DNA of 64,000 bases from Drosophila persimilis (taxonomy: Eukaryota; Arthropoda; Insecta; Diptera; Drosophilidae). The position numbers and the translations under genes are program-made. Under the pieces are notes generated by a model that did no database searches, had not been told where the DNA came from, and worked only from the letters and a program-made list of their open reading frames with translations. Location of the stretch: positions 1,240,001-1,304,000 of the forward strand of contig NW_020825289.1 in NCBI RefSeq assembly GCF_003286085.1, read 5' to 3'. Shown here one piece after another: positions 10,381-21,045 of this stretch (position 1 is its first letter; every line of letters starts with the position of its first letter).

Positions 10381-11672
10381 ATGAGCAACCAGCGGGAACA
10401 AGCTGCGGCTTGCAGCACTCCGCTGACAAGCTCATTCGCCTGGGATGAGGAGAATCCCTTTCGCCGGAAAAATGCTCTGGCGGAATCGCCAAACCAGCCG
10501 GCGGAAGCAGTAGAGGAGCGCGCAAGTTCCTCTCCTCCAACGATGCAGCGCTCCCAAGAGGAGCATGCAGACCCGAAGGAAAGGGGCCAAGGCGCATTTG
10601 GCGAGCTTGGGACAAAAGGCAAAAGAGATGTGGAAGCTGATGGTGCTCCCAACGAGGTCCATCAGGGACCTGGTGGATGAGATCGAATATCTGCAACAAG
10701 AGGTGGAATCGTGCTGCCAGGCGATCTCTGTGGAGCAGGCTTTAGCCAAGGTTACTCAGCCGGAAGTGATGGAGAGGGCGGGAAAGAGGGCACGGCCAGA
10801 GCGCAGGAACACCACCCACCCGTCCCCGTCTCCAATAGCGAAGAAGCCAAAACATTGACCCAAAAAAACCGAGAAGAAGCCGCAGGAAGGCCAAATGAGG
10901 GACTCCGTAGCTCGCAAGAGACCGGAGCACGGGTGGGTGAAGGTCGTAGCTAGGCAAAGGACAAAGCCAAAGCAGCAGCAACGACCAAGACCGCCACGCA
11001 GCGATGCAATAGTCATCGCCACCACCAGCACTGTCCCATATGCAGACATCCTAAAAAAGGTTAAGACTGAGCCAAGCCTTAAAAAGCTAGGGCAATCGGT
11101 GCAAGTGGTGCGACGCACTGCAAAAGGAGAACTGTTGCTGATGCTGGAAAAATCGGTGGATCCGAGAACCCACGAGATGCAGGCAGCAGTCAAGGAAGCG
11201 CTAGGAAGCACGGTTGAAGTAAGGAGTCTTACCGAAACTGTCATCTTGGAGGTAAGGGACATAGACGAAGTGTCCACCCAAGAGGAACTTAAAGCGCAGG
11301 CAAGGGTGGAAATCTGCGAGGCCGCTCCATCAGATCAGCCTATAGGAGCACGCAGACCCTGACTCTGAAAGTTTCACCGGCCATAGCAAAGCCACTCCTG
11401 GAGAAAGGAAGAATTCGCCTAGGGTGGGGGTATTGCAGAATACGACACTAGTCAACTCCCAGAATATGCTACAAGTGCATGGAGTCTGGCCACCTCGCGC
11501 CTAATTGTAACACAATTGCACAATGCTACAATTGCGTAGGAGCCGACCACCAGGCCAAAGATTGCAAAGACGAACCATGCATTCAAGTGCCACCGGGGTA
11601 AGGACCCGAAGCACCAAATGATGAGTTCGAGGTGCCCGCAGTACCAAAAGGCAATGCAGCAGATGAAGGATA
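10381..11672 (+). pseudogene. R1-type ORF1 (gag-like) with zinc knuckles
   Basis: From ATG 10381 (MSNQREQAAACS) the protein starts in one frame, shifts to another near 10600 (coiled-coil segment around VDEIEYLQQEVES), meets a stop at 10856-10858 and continues in the same frame through the basic region and gag-like core (VPYADILKKVK, ELLLMLEKSVDP). It shifts again near 11400 to the knuckles: CYKCMESGHLAPNC and CYNCVGADHQAKDC, both CX2CX4HX4C. ORF1 of R1 LINEs packages element RNA. Broken by at least two frameshifts and a stop. Confidence 0.75.
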
Positions 11673-11673
11673 G

Positions 11674-13672
11674 ATGAAAATCACCCAACTAAACCTCAAC
11701 CACTGCGAGATGGCACAGCAGCTGCTGGATCAGACCATAAGGGAGCACCGTATTGATGTAGCAGTCATAAGCGAGAAATACCAGAATCGCAACTCGGGAG
11801 AGTGGATTGCTGACTCGAGCAAAAAGGCGGCGATATGGAGCTGTGGGAGTCCCACACAGCAACTACGGCAAACATACGTCGGAGACGTATTCGCCAGAGC
11901 CCGGATAAATGGAGTAAACATATATAGATGCTACCTGCTACCTGGGACAGGTGCTCTTAGAATGCTTTGCGACGTTGAATGCCGTACTGCTGAACACAGG
12001 CACACCGCAGACGTTCGGCAGAGCTGTAAAGGGGTCTGTAATAGACCATACGTTCGTGAGCAGCAGCCTTAGCCGCAGGACAACTTGGGAATTTAGTGGC
12101 TTATACACCGGGAGTGACCACCAAGCCCTCATATGTGAAATCCAGGAAGCGGGCGCACCTAACCCGTTCATTGGCAAGCAGATCGGTTATAAGACCGACA
12201 CGCTACAGCCGGATATAGTCCGGGTCATGTTTGAGGACTTTGAGACCAACGGTACGGCTGAAGAGAGGGCAAGCCAACTGGCCATACATACGCTGGAAGC
12301 ATGTGATGCCTAAGGAAAAGAAGAAGCCTGAACAACCGCAGGCCAACGTACTGGTGGAACGCTGCTATAGGTAGCGCCAGGCGGGAGTGCCAGCGACTAT
12401 GCCAGCGTTCGAGAGGTTCCCCGGAATTCGAGAGGCTCCAAGGAGAATACAAGGAAAGCAGACGCTCTACGATGATGCAGATGCGAACCCTTGGGGCTAC
12501 GAATACAGGCAGGTAATGAAGAGACTGCGAGTGTTCAGTGTGAGTGGACAGATCTGCTGGGTAACATAGTAGAAACCCTATTTCCAGAGAAAGTGGCAGC
12601 CCAGAGGGTGATGGATAGAATTCCGCCACCTGAAATAGAAGCTACCACGGGAGCAGAAGTCCTCGAAGCTCTACAACGGATCAAGAACGGCAATGCACCA
12701 GAACCGGATGGGGTCCCAAATTCCGTTCTCCGCACGGCTATCCGTGCAAATGAGACCAATCCACAAATGTACGTGGATTTATTCAATGCGTGCATGTCCG
12801 AAGGAACCTTCCCCAGACCATAGAAGGGACAGCGGCTAGTCCTCTTACCCAAGGGGAAAAAGCCGACCGAGGAGCCATCATCATATAGACCACTCTGCAT
12901 GCTCGACACAGTGGGAAAGATCCTCGAGCGCATAATCTACACAAGGCTGAAGAAGGCAGTAACGCGTCAGCTCTCACCGGGTTTCACAAAGGCAGGTCCA
13001 CGGTGCACGCAATCGGCGAGGTATGTGAGATAGCAAAGCGAGCTTTTGATGGCACCCGATGGCTGTACGGTATTGCATAGTGGCAACACTCGACGTCCAA
13101 AATGCATTCAACTCTGCCAACTGGGATCACATACTAGAAGAATTCACAAACTTCCAAGTACCGCCGTAATTGCAGAATATCATCGCGGACTACCTAAGAG
13201 ACCGAGTGCTCATATATGAGACGGAAAAGGGGACACGTGAGCACCAAATCACTGGAGGAGTTCCCCAAGGATCGGTCCTCGGCCCGCTGCTGTGGAACAT
13301 CATGTATGATGGAATCCTCAAGATGGATATGCCAATGGGTGCCACGGTTATAGGTTTTGCCGACGACATAGCAATAGTCGTAGTGGCAAAACAGAAAGAG
13401 GAGGCGGAAGAAATCTGCAACGACGTGGTAGGGAGAGCCAGAACAAGGCTATCAGGGAGGGATCTCTCATTAGCCACCCACAAAACGGAGGCGGTGCTGA
13501 TAAGCAGCAGAAAAGTAGCGGAGACGGCAAAGATCCGAGTGGGAGACTGCACTATTAGCTCCAGTCCAAGCCTGGACTATCCCAAGACGCCGCACTAGTG
13601 GTAGCAGGAATGATTCCAATCCATCTGCTGGCAAGAGAAGCCGCAGGAATCAGGGCACCGCGAACCCTGGGG
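11674..13672 (+). pseudogene. R1-type ORF2: partial endonuclease and RT
   Basis: ATG at 11674 opens MKITQLNLNHCEMAQQLL, the typical R1 endonuclease N-terminus. An internal deletion at about 11945 joins it to the endonuclease end (VIDHTFVSS, YTGSDHQALICEI). The RT follows with frame changes: AGSVL-less N-terminal block (GNAPEPDGVPNSVL, 12690-12730), SSYRPLCMLDTVGKI (12875-12920), palm with intact GGVPQGSVLGPLLW (13256-13296) and the active site GFADDIAIV at about 13352-13378. After SSSPSLDY (13578) a deletion joins to a late C-terminal piece (AGMIPIHLLAREAAGI), then the element ends. Stops and frameshifts throughout. Confidence 0.78.
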
Positions 13673-14100
13673 ACTACGAACCTGCAATAGCAAGACTCGT
13701 GGGAGTCTTCCCTTTCCCTTTTGTTTTGAATAAACAGCCGGTGTTTTTCTAAATAAATTCTAATTAAACTTCCTAACCAGACAAAAATCTGGAAACCTAT
13801 TCTATTACGCGAGTGCATGCCTTTTGATTTGTGTTAAAACATTATTTAACTTTTTATTTTTCGGCGTCGGTTTGTGCTTGTGTTTGTGTTGTTGCAGTGA
13901 GTGAGTACGCATTACATTGCATTGCAGTCCGCTCTCGTCTGGTAGCTTTTGTTGTTTTATCACTCTCTCGCTATCACCTCAACTTCAATAACTGTTCTTT
14001 CTCTCTCGCTCTTTAAACTTTCTGAGCACTAGCGCTCTCTGCTTAGTAGCTCTTGCTATAACCACTCAAGTTCGCTAGTTGTCCCGTCTATCCCGATCCC

Positions 14101-14524
14101 ACCAATAAATAGACGTTCCAGACCTCCGGATATTGCCACCACAGGTACTAGGCCTGTGGTGACTAAACCACCAAAACGACAAGTTTTTGTTGCACGGCTG
14201 GCCCCTGACCACACATCTAATGATGTAATTATTCAAAGCAACATAAAAGCCGTGGGTTTAAAGGTGGAGAAATTTAACTTCTCTTATCCCAGGGAGATAG
14301 CCTCATTTAAGATAAGCATCTCCCCAACTCAATTTGACACCATTTGCTCCGCCAAATTTTGGCCGGAACATTTGGTGGTGAAGGAGTTTAAGGCTAAGAA
14401 GAAGAATAGGCCCCCCATATCCCTTCCAAATCTTTCCAGTGTGCCATCCTCAACCTCAACTTCCTCTTCCTCAACTTCCCGTCTTGCTTCCACCTTTCCA
14501 AAAAACCAACTTCTCTTTGAGTAA
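14101..14524 (+). pseudogene. CR1 ORF1 remnant, PHD-like half deleted
   Basis: Only the C-terminal part of ORF1 is left, with PKRQVFVARLAPDHTSND, a PEHLVVKEFKAKKK block and a Ser/Thr-rich end. Compared with the inverted copy, about 0.6 kb covering the leader end and the PHD-like finger is missing, with the junction near 14075. The remaining part resembles an RRM-like RNA-binding segment. Confidence 0.75.
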
Positions 14525-15872
14525 CCTATCAGAATGTAAGAGGCTTGCGTAGTAAGCTCAGCATTCTTTTCCGAGATAGTGTTGCATTTGCTTCCCACGT
14601 TATTGTGTTTACTGAAACCTGGTTAAAGCCGGACATTCTTAGTTCCGAGGTTTTGGCAGGTCGGTAGACAACTAATTGTCTAATTGCAGTGAACTCTCAC
14701 TTCACGTCGGAACACTTCACAGTCCAAGTTCAACAGGAACTGGAATTCCTGTGTATAAAACTGATTCTTCCCGCTTTCGCTATATTCATTACTTGCTCGT
14801 ATATCCCACCTTCTTCGGATATTTCAATTTATGAGCAGCACTTGTCCGCTTTAACCGCTGTTTCTTCCTCGCTATCTGATAAAGATCGTATGATAGTTCT
14901 TGGTGACTTCAACTTGCCAGGAACTGTTTGGTCTTCGGTAAACGAGTCTAGTATCCTAGTGCCCATGTCACGACATGACTTTGTTGACGGCTTGCTTGAC
15001 CTGTCCCTGTCTCAAGTCAATCATGTGAAAAATTCCTTGGGTCGATTGCTTGATCTATGCTTTGTATCGGATTCGACCATAGTGTTGTTAACCCGAGCCC
15101 TTCCGCTCACTATACCTGAAGACGCCTACCACCCTACTTTCGAGGTGTCGCTAGATATAGTACCAACTGTATTAGATCGGTCGAGTAGACTATCTGAACG
15201 TCTCCGCTGCTTTCGTAAAGCCGAGTTTGCGAAGCTTAATAACCTCATTAGGGATTTTGATTGGTCCGCTTTGTACTTGTGCACTGATGTCACAAAATGC
15301 ACAAACATTTTTTACAATGCTCTTGAAACATTTTTTGATTCTTCTTCCCGCTTTCTTGTCCGATTAGATCTGGAAAACCCCCTTGGTTTACCAAAGAGTT
15401 ATGCAGTCTAAAAAATTTAAAATCAAGACTTTATAAAAAATTTCAAGAAGTGGGTTCTCCTACTTCTCACTCTCGCTATGTTATAGCTCGGTCAAACTTT
15501 TCAGTTCTTGATACTCAATGCTATAAGAACTACCTATCTCGATGCAGGATACGTTTTCCTCAGGACCCTAAACTGTTTTACTGCTTCGTAAACAGTAAGC
15601 GTAGAATGTCCGCACACCCATCCTCGCTATCATTTTGTAATACGTCGGCAAATAATGATCAGGCAATTGCCGATCTTTTTGCCCAATTTTTCCAAACCAC
15701 TATTCTGAGGAAAGCTACTCTGGTCAACCGTACCCATACGGTTTACCGAGGTCGAACGGCATTTTCAGTCCCTTGTTAAATGAATGTTCCCTACTTCATG
15801 GTCCAGACGGGGTTCCAGGTTGTGTACTCAGGTACTGTACTCAGTCTTGTGTGGACCTTTGCTTAAACTATT
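14525..15872 (+). pseudogene. CR1 ORF2, endonuclease part (continues at 49540)
   Basis: Endonuclease motifs in order: TYQNVRGLRSKLSIL, FTETWLKPD, ITCSYIPPSSD, MIVLGDFNLPG (14895-14930), LLDLCFVSD and the DAYHPTFEV block. A stop (tag, near 14670) and a short deletion near 14665 interrupt the first third, and frame changes follow at about 15410. The RT half lies beyond the inserted BEL element at 49540-50800. Confidence 0.8.
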
Positions 15873-17500
15873 TGTTAATGTGTGTGTGTGTGTGTAGGAA
15901 ACTGGGTTGCATACGGTACATAAACCGTCTACAGTTTGGTCGTCGCAACTAGAACTTGAACCAGTTGGACTGCGGAGTGGGTATCCTACGGTGCGCAAGG
16001 GAGGGTCTGAAGACACGGCGACAGCCTCTGATGATTGCGATGGAAGATGAGTGACAGGCAGTTATGGTACTGTTTCTGATACTGATTTTATTGATAACGA
16101 GGGGGAACGCTGTGAGTTGCTGCGGACACCGCAACTCTACAGTTATACCCGATACTAAGTCAGTATGGCTCTCCTCCGGCAGACGCCGCTAATATTAAAC
16201 GACACGACAAAGAGTGCGTGCGAGAGAGACAGAAAATCAGTCTGAGCGTGACGTCGGGCGTTGCGTAGGCACTGAAAATTGATTTGTTCCTTTTGGCTAT
16301 AAAAATGATCTGATCTGATCCAGATTCAGCAATCTCATAGATATGGTCGTTATCTTAGATTCTGCGTTTTTAGTTTTCTCGAATATGCAGTGTTGTGGAT
16401 GAAACAGATTATCGTCCTTTGTGGGGGCGGAAGGGGGTGGGGCGAAATTCTGAGATATACGTTTTAAAGTGAGATCTAACAGAAGTGCGGATACCAAATT
16501 TGGTTACTCTAGCCTTCATAGTCTCTGAGATTTGTGGTTGCCCTAGATTTTCGTCCTTTGCGGGGGCGGAAGGGGGTGCGGCGAAATTTTGACACGAAAC
16601 GGTCAAGGTCCGATATCACAGGAGTATGGATACCAAATTTGGTTGCTCTAGCTCTTATGGGCTCTGAGATCCTTGAACTCATATTTTGCAATTGGCAAAA
16701 CCGACCATGAAACCTGTGTGTTAGAGTGAGACAGAGCGAGAAAGAGTGAAATTGTTTTCGTGATTCTGGCTATAATAATTATACGATCTGCTTCAGATTT
16801 TGCACTCTGTAAGATATAGTAATCTTCTACGATTCTGCGTTTTTAGTTTTCTCGTATCGTCGAAATTGTGTATGCCACAGATTTTCGCCCTTTGTGGGGG
16901 CGGAAGTGGGCGGGGCACAGTTTTGAAATATTCTTGTAGCAGTGACATATCACAGAAGTCTGGATCCAAAACATCGTTCCTCTAGCTCTTATAGTCTTTC
17001 AGCACTAGGCGCTAAAGGGGACGGACAGACGGACGGACGGACAGACAGACATGGCTCAATCGACTCGGCTATTGATGCTGATCAAGAATATATATACTTC
17101 ATGGGGTCGGAAACGATTCCTTCTGGACGTTACGCACATCCACTTTTACCACAAATCTAATATACCCCAATACTCATTTTGAGTATCGGGTATAAAAATG
17201 ATTCTTATTTATAGGTAATAAAAGGTACAAAGTGCTGAGTCTCTAAAATATATGTTTTGTGTATTATGGATAATTTTAGTGTCTGGTGGGCAATTGCGAC
17301 ATTTTGATGGTCAGCAACTGCCCCCGCTGTCTTCGCACTCTGCGAAGAGAGTGCATTGTCAGCAGAACTCACTGCAGTGGCTAGTGTGTTGTCGTGAGGT
17401 ATTATATTGCATGTTAAATGGAACACTGTGTCACGGTGTCACTGTGTTATGCCGACGGGTATTATAAACTATTACTTAAGCATATTTCTGCAACTGAACA
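15873..17500 (-). repeat. 3' LTR of BEL element, split by DINE-1
   Basis: Plus-strand ends are TGTTAATGTGTGTG and CTGAACA. Bases 15873-16097 match 49010-49231 and bases 17195-17500 match 49232-49539 of the other LTR, apart from a handful of substitutions, a (GT)n length difference and a small inverted patch at 17342-17354. The polypurine tract GGCCGGGAGAA on the minus strand adjoins at 17501-17511. Confidence 0.9.
16098..17194 (-). mobile_element. DINE-1/INE-1 Helentron, full copy in BEL LTR
   Basis: About 1.1 kb in reverse orientation: it begins with the hairpin end (cgagggggaacg, then gagttgctgcgg) and finishes with gagtatcgggtata, the complement of the DINE-1 start. The internal blocks gggggcggaagggggt and ggacggacagac are present. 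Comparison with the intact LTR at 49225-49240 gives the exact empty site, ttgataaaaatgatt, with no clear target duplication, as expected for a rolling-circle type element. Confidence 0.88.
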
Positions 17501-17524
17501 TTCTCCCGGCCGTTGAAACTGTGT

Positions 17525-19542
17525 TCAACCATCGTTCAAGTCGACGGCAAACCGGCGTGCAAGGGGTATAGGGGGTGATGACATGGCTGGATCGAGATTT
17601 GATGGCCATGGTTTCCATAGTTGATACTTCTTCCGGAAAATGAAGGCAATGATCAATAGAATTGATATTGCTAGGGCTGCATAAGCAGCGAGTTGATGGT
17701 CCTGCACGGTGGTGAGATGGTGTGTCAACTCGTGATTATTGATGGCTGATAGTTGCTGGCGTAGATTATCAAGTTCTTGAAGATAGTCTGATGTCTGGTT
17801 CTTCAGTTGCCACATTGGTGGCGAGGATGATGTCTCCGATTGGCTTATGTTACCAAACCGAGTGTAGGTCGATTTTACTTCGCTGATTGTGGTTCTGAAG
17901 GTGCTGATGCTTACTTCGGTAATCCGAGCAGTGCATCCAGGAAACAGCGAGCTCCAGTGTTATAGTTGACGGAACTTCGTTGCATACTGCTTGAAGTTTA
18001 GTTGTAGAATGCGTTGCGAAGATCCATTTATTTGGATGCTGAGTTTTTTGCCACACCATGTCAGCCTTTGTTTCTGATACCTGACATAGTGTTGCTGTTT
18101 TATTGTTAAACAGTTGAAACTCGCAGCGATTGTCCTCATTGAAGATCGTCTGATGGTCTAATCTTGGGTAGTGCCCATGAAGTGGTCTCGGTGGATGTTT
18201 GTCGGTGGTCCTGAAGTCGAACAGACTCCATCCTGTTGAATCCCAGAAAGGAATTGGTATGATGCTGAAGACTTCGAGCTGAATTGTTTAGACCAGAGGT
18301 AGCGTCAACTTGAAGATGACGTGTGTTGCAGTCGGGGTTCTTTTGGCTCGCATGATTCTGTATAGTTGAATCACCTCTTTCGTTGTGACCGACAGCATTT
18401 GATCTTGTAGCAAATGATCCCGTATCTGGTCTAGTTGGTCTATTAGTTGCTCGGGAGACACCAGCGTGGGGCTTATTCTCCGATGATGAATACCGATTAG
18501 GACATCAGATATGTCGGACTGCATTCGTTGGAGAGTTGTTGTGAGCAGCGTTAATTGTGCTATTAGTCCTAAGTACGCTTGACTCAGATGATCGCTGTGG
18601 TACGACCCTCTTTCTCGGTTGATAGTAGCCAAATGCTGTTCCAAAATTTTTAGGCGATTATCAGTTGTTAATTTGTCCTTTCTGACTACGTTTATTGTCG
18701 CGTCGACAATTGATGTTTGGTTTTTGGAGCAGATGTAGTAGAAAGTCTTCATTGGTTTTCACTTTCTCAATTACTTGAGTCATCTCTTCTGCGTATTTTG
18801 CGTCGAGAACACCAAAAAGACTGCTTGCTACATTTCCTATGATGTCCAGCGGCGATCTGCGTTTTCGAGAGTTTTTCATTAAAACGCTTCCTGCTTGTAG
18901 CTCGTTATACACATGTTGAAAGTGTTGAACTATGGAGTTACATGCCGGAACATTTTTTAGCTCAGGGCACATGTATCGTAACTCTGAAATTCCAGCAGAC
19001 ATTAGTTGCATATCCTTCCAATATGGGTCCAAGTCATAGTATACGATCATGGTCCACTCAGACGTTGCTATTCTTGATGTTCCAAGTTTCTCATAGAATA
19101 TTCCAGGCTTGTTTGCGAATTGTGTCACATTTATTGACTGTGACAATACTAATGGAAGCATGAGCAACAGCACCACTAATGTTGATGTTAGTGTAGGTGA
19201 CAATTTTGTTGTTCGCTGTGTGGGTGGCTCATCAATCTCCGTGGTGTCACTAATCACGTTGTGGGATCGTTTGATTGCCACATCTTCTGGAAAGAGCGGC
19301 GCTAGACGAGTGATCGGGCGCTTGTATACGCCAGATGCTGTCTTAACGTCAACCACTCGTACGTGGTTGTCCTGTCCAGGATATGTCTTAATGATGCGCC
19401 CCATTGGCCACTTCATTACAGGAAGGTTGTCTTCCTTAACCAAAACTAATAATCCTTCAGGTACGTTTGGTGAAGCGGTCTTCCATTTATGCCGAGCTTG
19501 CAATTCTTGGAGGTATTCTGTAGACCATTCTTTAAGGTTCAA
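17525..19542 (-). pseudogene. BEL DUF5641 end of pol and env-like region
   Basis: On the minus strand the frame from 19542 carries the last part of pol (LVLVKEDNLPVMKWPMGRII) and runs on without a stop into an env-like protein. A hydrophobic segment (STLVVLLLMLPLVLSQS, about 19185-19130) fits a signal peptide. A furin-type site RKRR is at 18856-18867, followed by a hydrophobic, fusion-peptide-like stretch. From about 18700 the reading frame shifts, and again near 17830. The end has a likely transmembrane helix (AALAISILLIIAFIF) and a short cytoplasmic tail, stopping at 17525. Roo-like elements are known to carry env; the broken frames mean no protein is made. Confidence 0.8.
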
Positions 19543-19971
19543 GCAAGCAAGCAAGTCGTGTACAACATACAGAGGAACAAAATCGTGAAAAACTCAAGTG
19601 ATACACTATTATTTATTAAACAGAGTGTTTTGTTCACATCATAAACTGTGTCCGCATTGAAAGACAACAATTGACGGTGGAAATAATTGAAGATAACGCT
19701 ACAAAGCCAATTTTAATAAAATACAGTGGAAAAATATTTGTTATTGGTTGTGCTGTGGAAGAAGAATATTTGTTATTGTTCTGAACCACTCTCTGTAAAC
19801 CAGCATTTGATCTTTCGGAGTCACTGAGAGAATAACGTAGCCATACCCAATAAAAGGTTGCAAGCAGTGCAGACAGCAAAGTGATTGGCAACGCATTGTA
19901 AAGAGTCGGCAAAGCAGTATTTCAAGCAGTATAAAGCAGTATTTCAAGCAGCACCGTAACGGAAAAACGTT

Positions 19972-20925
19972 TTGAACATGGCTCCAGTTTCAAAACGTCT
20001 GCGAGAAAAATCTGGAACTGATCTCAAGGGCTCGAAGAGTTCTGAGGAAATACCAGATAATATTCAGAAAGCCCTGGACAGAATGTTTGCTAAGCAGGCT
20101 GAACTAATCACGGCAAATACGTTAAAGTCTGAGGGTGTATTGCAGGCCATAGAGGAAAAGTTCACAGCTATGACCAATCAAATTCTTGGTATGGCAGTAG
20201 ATGTGAAGAAACTCACTGAACGTGTCCTGCAATTGGAAAAGGCGGGTGAGGTAATCCACGAAATGGAGCAGCAAATTATCAAACTCAAAAATGAGGTACA
20301 TGGTATGCAAGAAATACGTGCGTAAGTTAGAGATCTAAGCACACAATGTGTTGAGCGCGCCAAAGCGGACATTGCGTGTGATCTCCGTATTCATGGAATA
20401 CCCTTTGAAGAAGGTGAAATGTTGAAGGTCCGATTCAACAAGATGTGCTTTGCCCTTAACCTAACACCCCTCCCAAGGGTGAAAGACATCTTTAGGATCC
20501 GACAGAGAACACACGGAACAGCTGTTGATCCAGTGATAATCCTGCGACTAGAGAGTGTGAGAGAGAAGGCGGCGTTGTTGCAAGCTGTTGGCAACTATCG
20601 CAGGGAATCGAAAAAACTGCTATCACTGGACCTAATGGAATTCGACTCACAGGCTGCGTTTTATATTAATGAGCAGCTGTCTAAAGAGAATCTGGCTGTT
20701 TTCAAAGAGGCTATGAAAATGAAAAAAAGAAAAGCACTATCGGCTGTTTTCACTCGTCGGGCGATCGTGCATGTTAAGAAGCATCCAGCTGGAGAGATTT
20801 TTAGAGTGGATAACATGCATGACCTGCAAACATTGTGGGATACTTCCGAGGATGAGCTTGCAGCAGTTGATCCAGGTGCAGTTAACAGGCCAGTTGAGAC
20901 AGACCACAATAACCTTTTTCGTTAG
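19972..20925 (+). pseudogene. LINE ORF1, coiled coil, one in-frame stop
   Basis: A 317-codon frame interrupted by a single TAA at 20323-20325. The N-terminal 110 residues have heptad-like, charged sequence predicted to form a coiled coil (KKLTERVLQLEKAGEVIHE, IIKLKNEVHGM). The C-terminal half has an IRQRTHGTAVDPVIILRLES block like the RNA-binding part of coiled-coil type LINE ORF1 proteins. No zinc knuckle is visible. A single base change separates it from being open. Confidence 0.65.
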
Positions 20926-21045
20926 TAAAACTTCCCTTAGCCATAGTAATATAATGTTGAAGTTTAAGGTTTTATGTTTTTATATAGTTATAATTGATTT
21001 GTGTATATTGCGTGTGCTGCTAATATGCTATTTAGTAACTTTTAA

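Larger units (their letters stand above)
9917..13690 (+). mobile_element. R1-clade LINE (element 2), internally deleted
   Basis: Immediately follows the poly(A) of the first R1 element. It keeps a 5' UTR (about 9917-10380), ORF1 with zinc knuckles, and ORF2 with endonuclease and RT. Deletions in the endonuclease, in the connector and in the C-terminus, plus many frame changes, have inactivated it. Its 3' end near 13690 is replaced by the 5' UTR of a CR1 LINE, so the poly(A) tail is gone. Confidence 0.75.
13691..15872 (+). mobile_element. CR1-type LINE copy 1, left half
   Basis: The 5' UTR, ORF1 remnant and endonuclease part of a CR1 LINE. It matches the reverse complement of 58.9-56.0 kb closely, including the leader block cgagtgcatgcctt and the tttgttgttttatcactc block. 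At 15873 it is interrupted by the large BEL element; the LINE resumes at 49540. The duplicated target CTATT lies at 15868-15872 and 49540-49544, and the uninterrupted sequence is seen in the inverted copy near 56000. Confidence 0.88.

Noticed and set aside
7363..13690. Part of an rDNA array (R1 insertions)
   Set aside because: No 28S sequence on either side of the R1-type elements.
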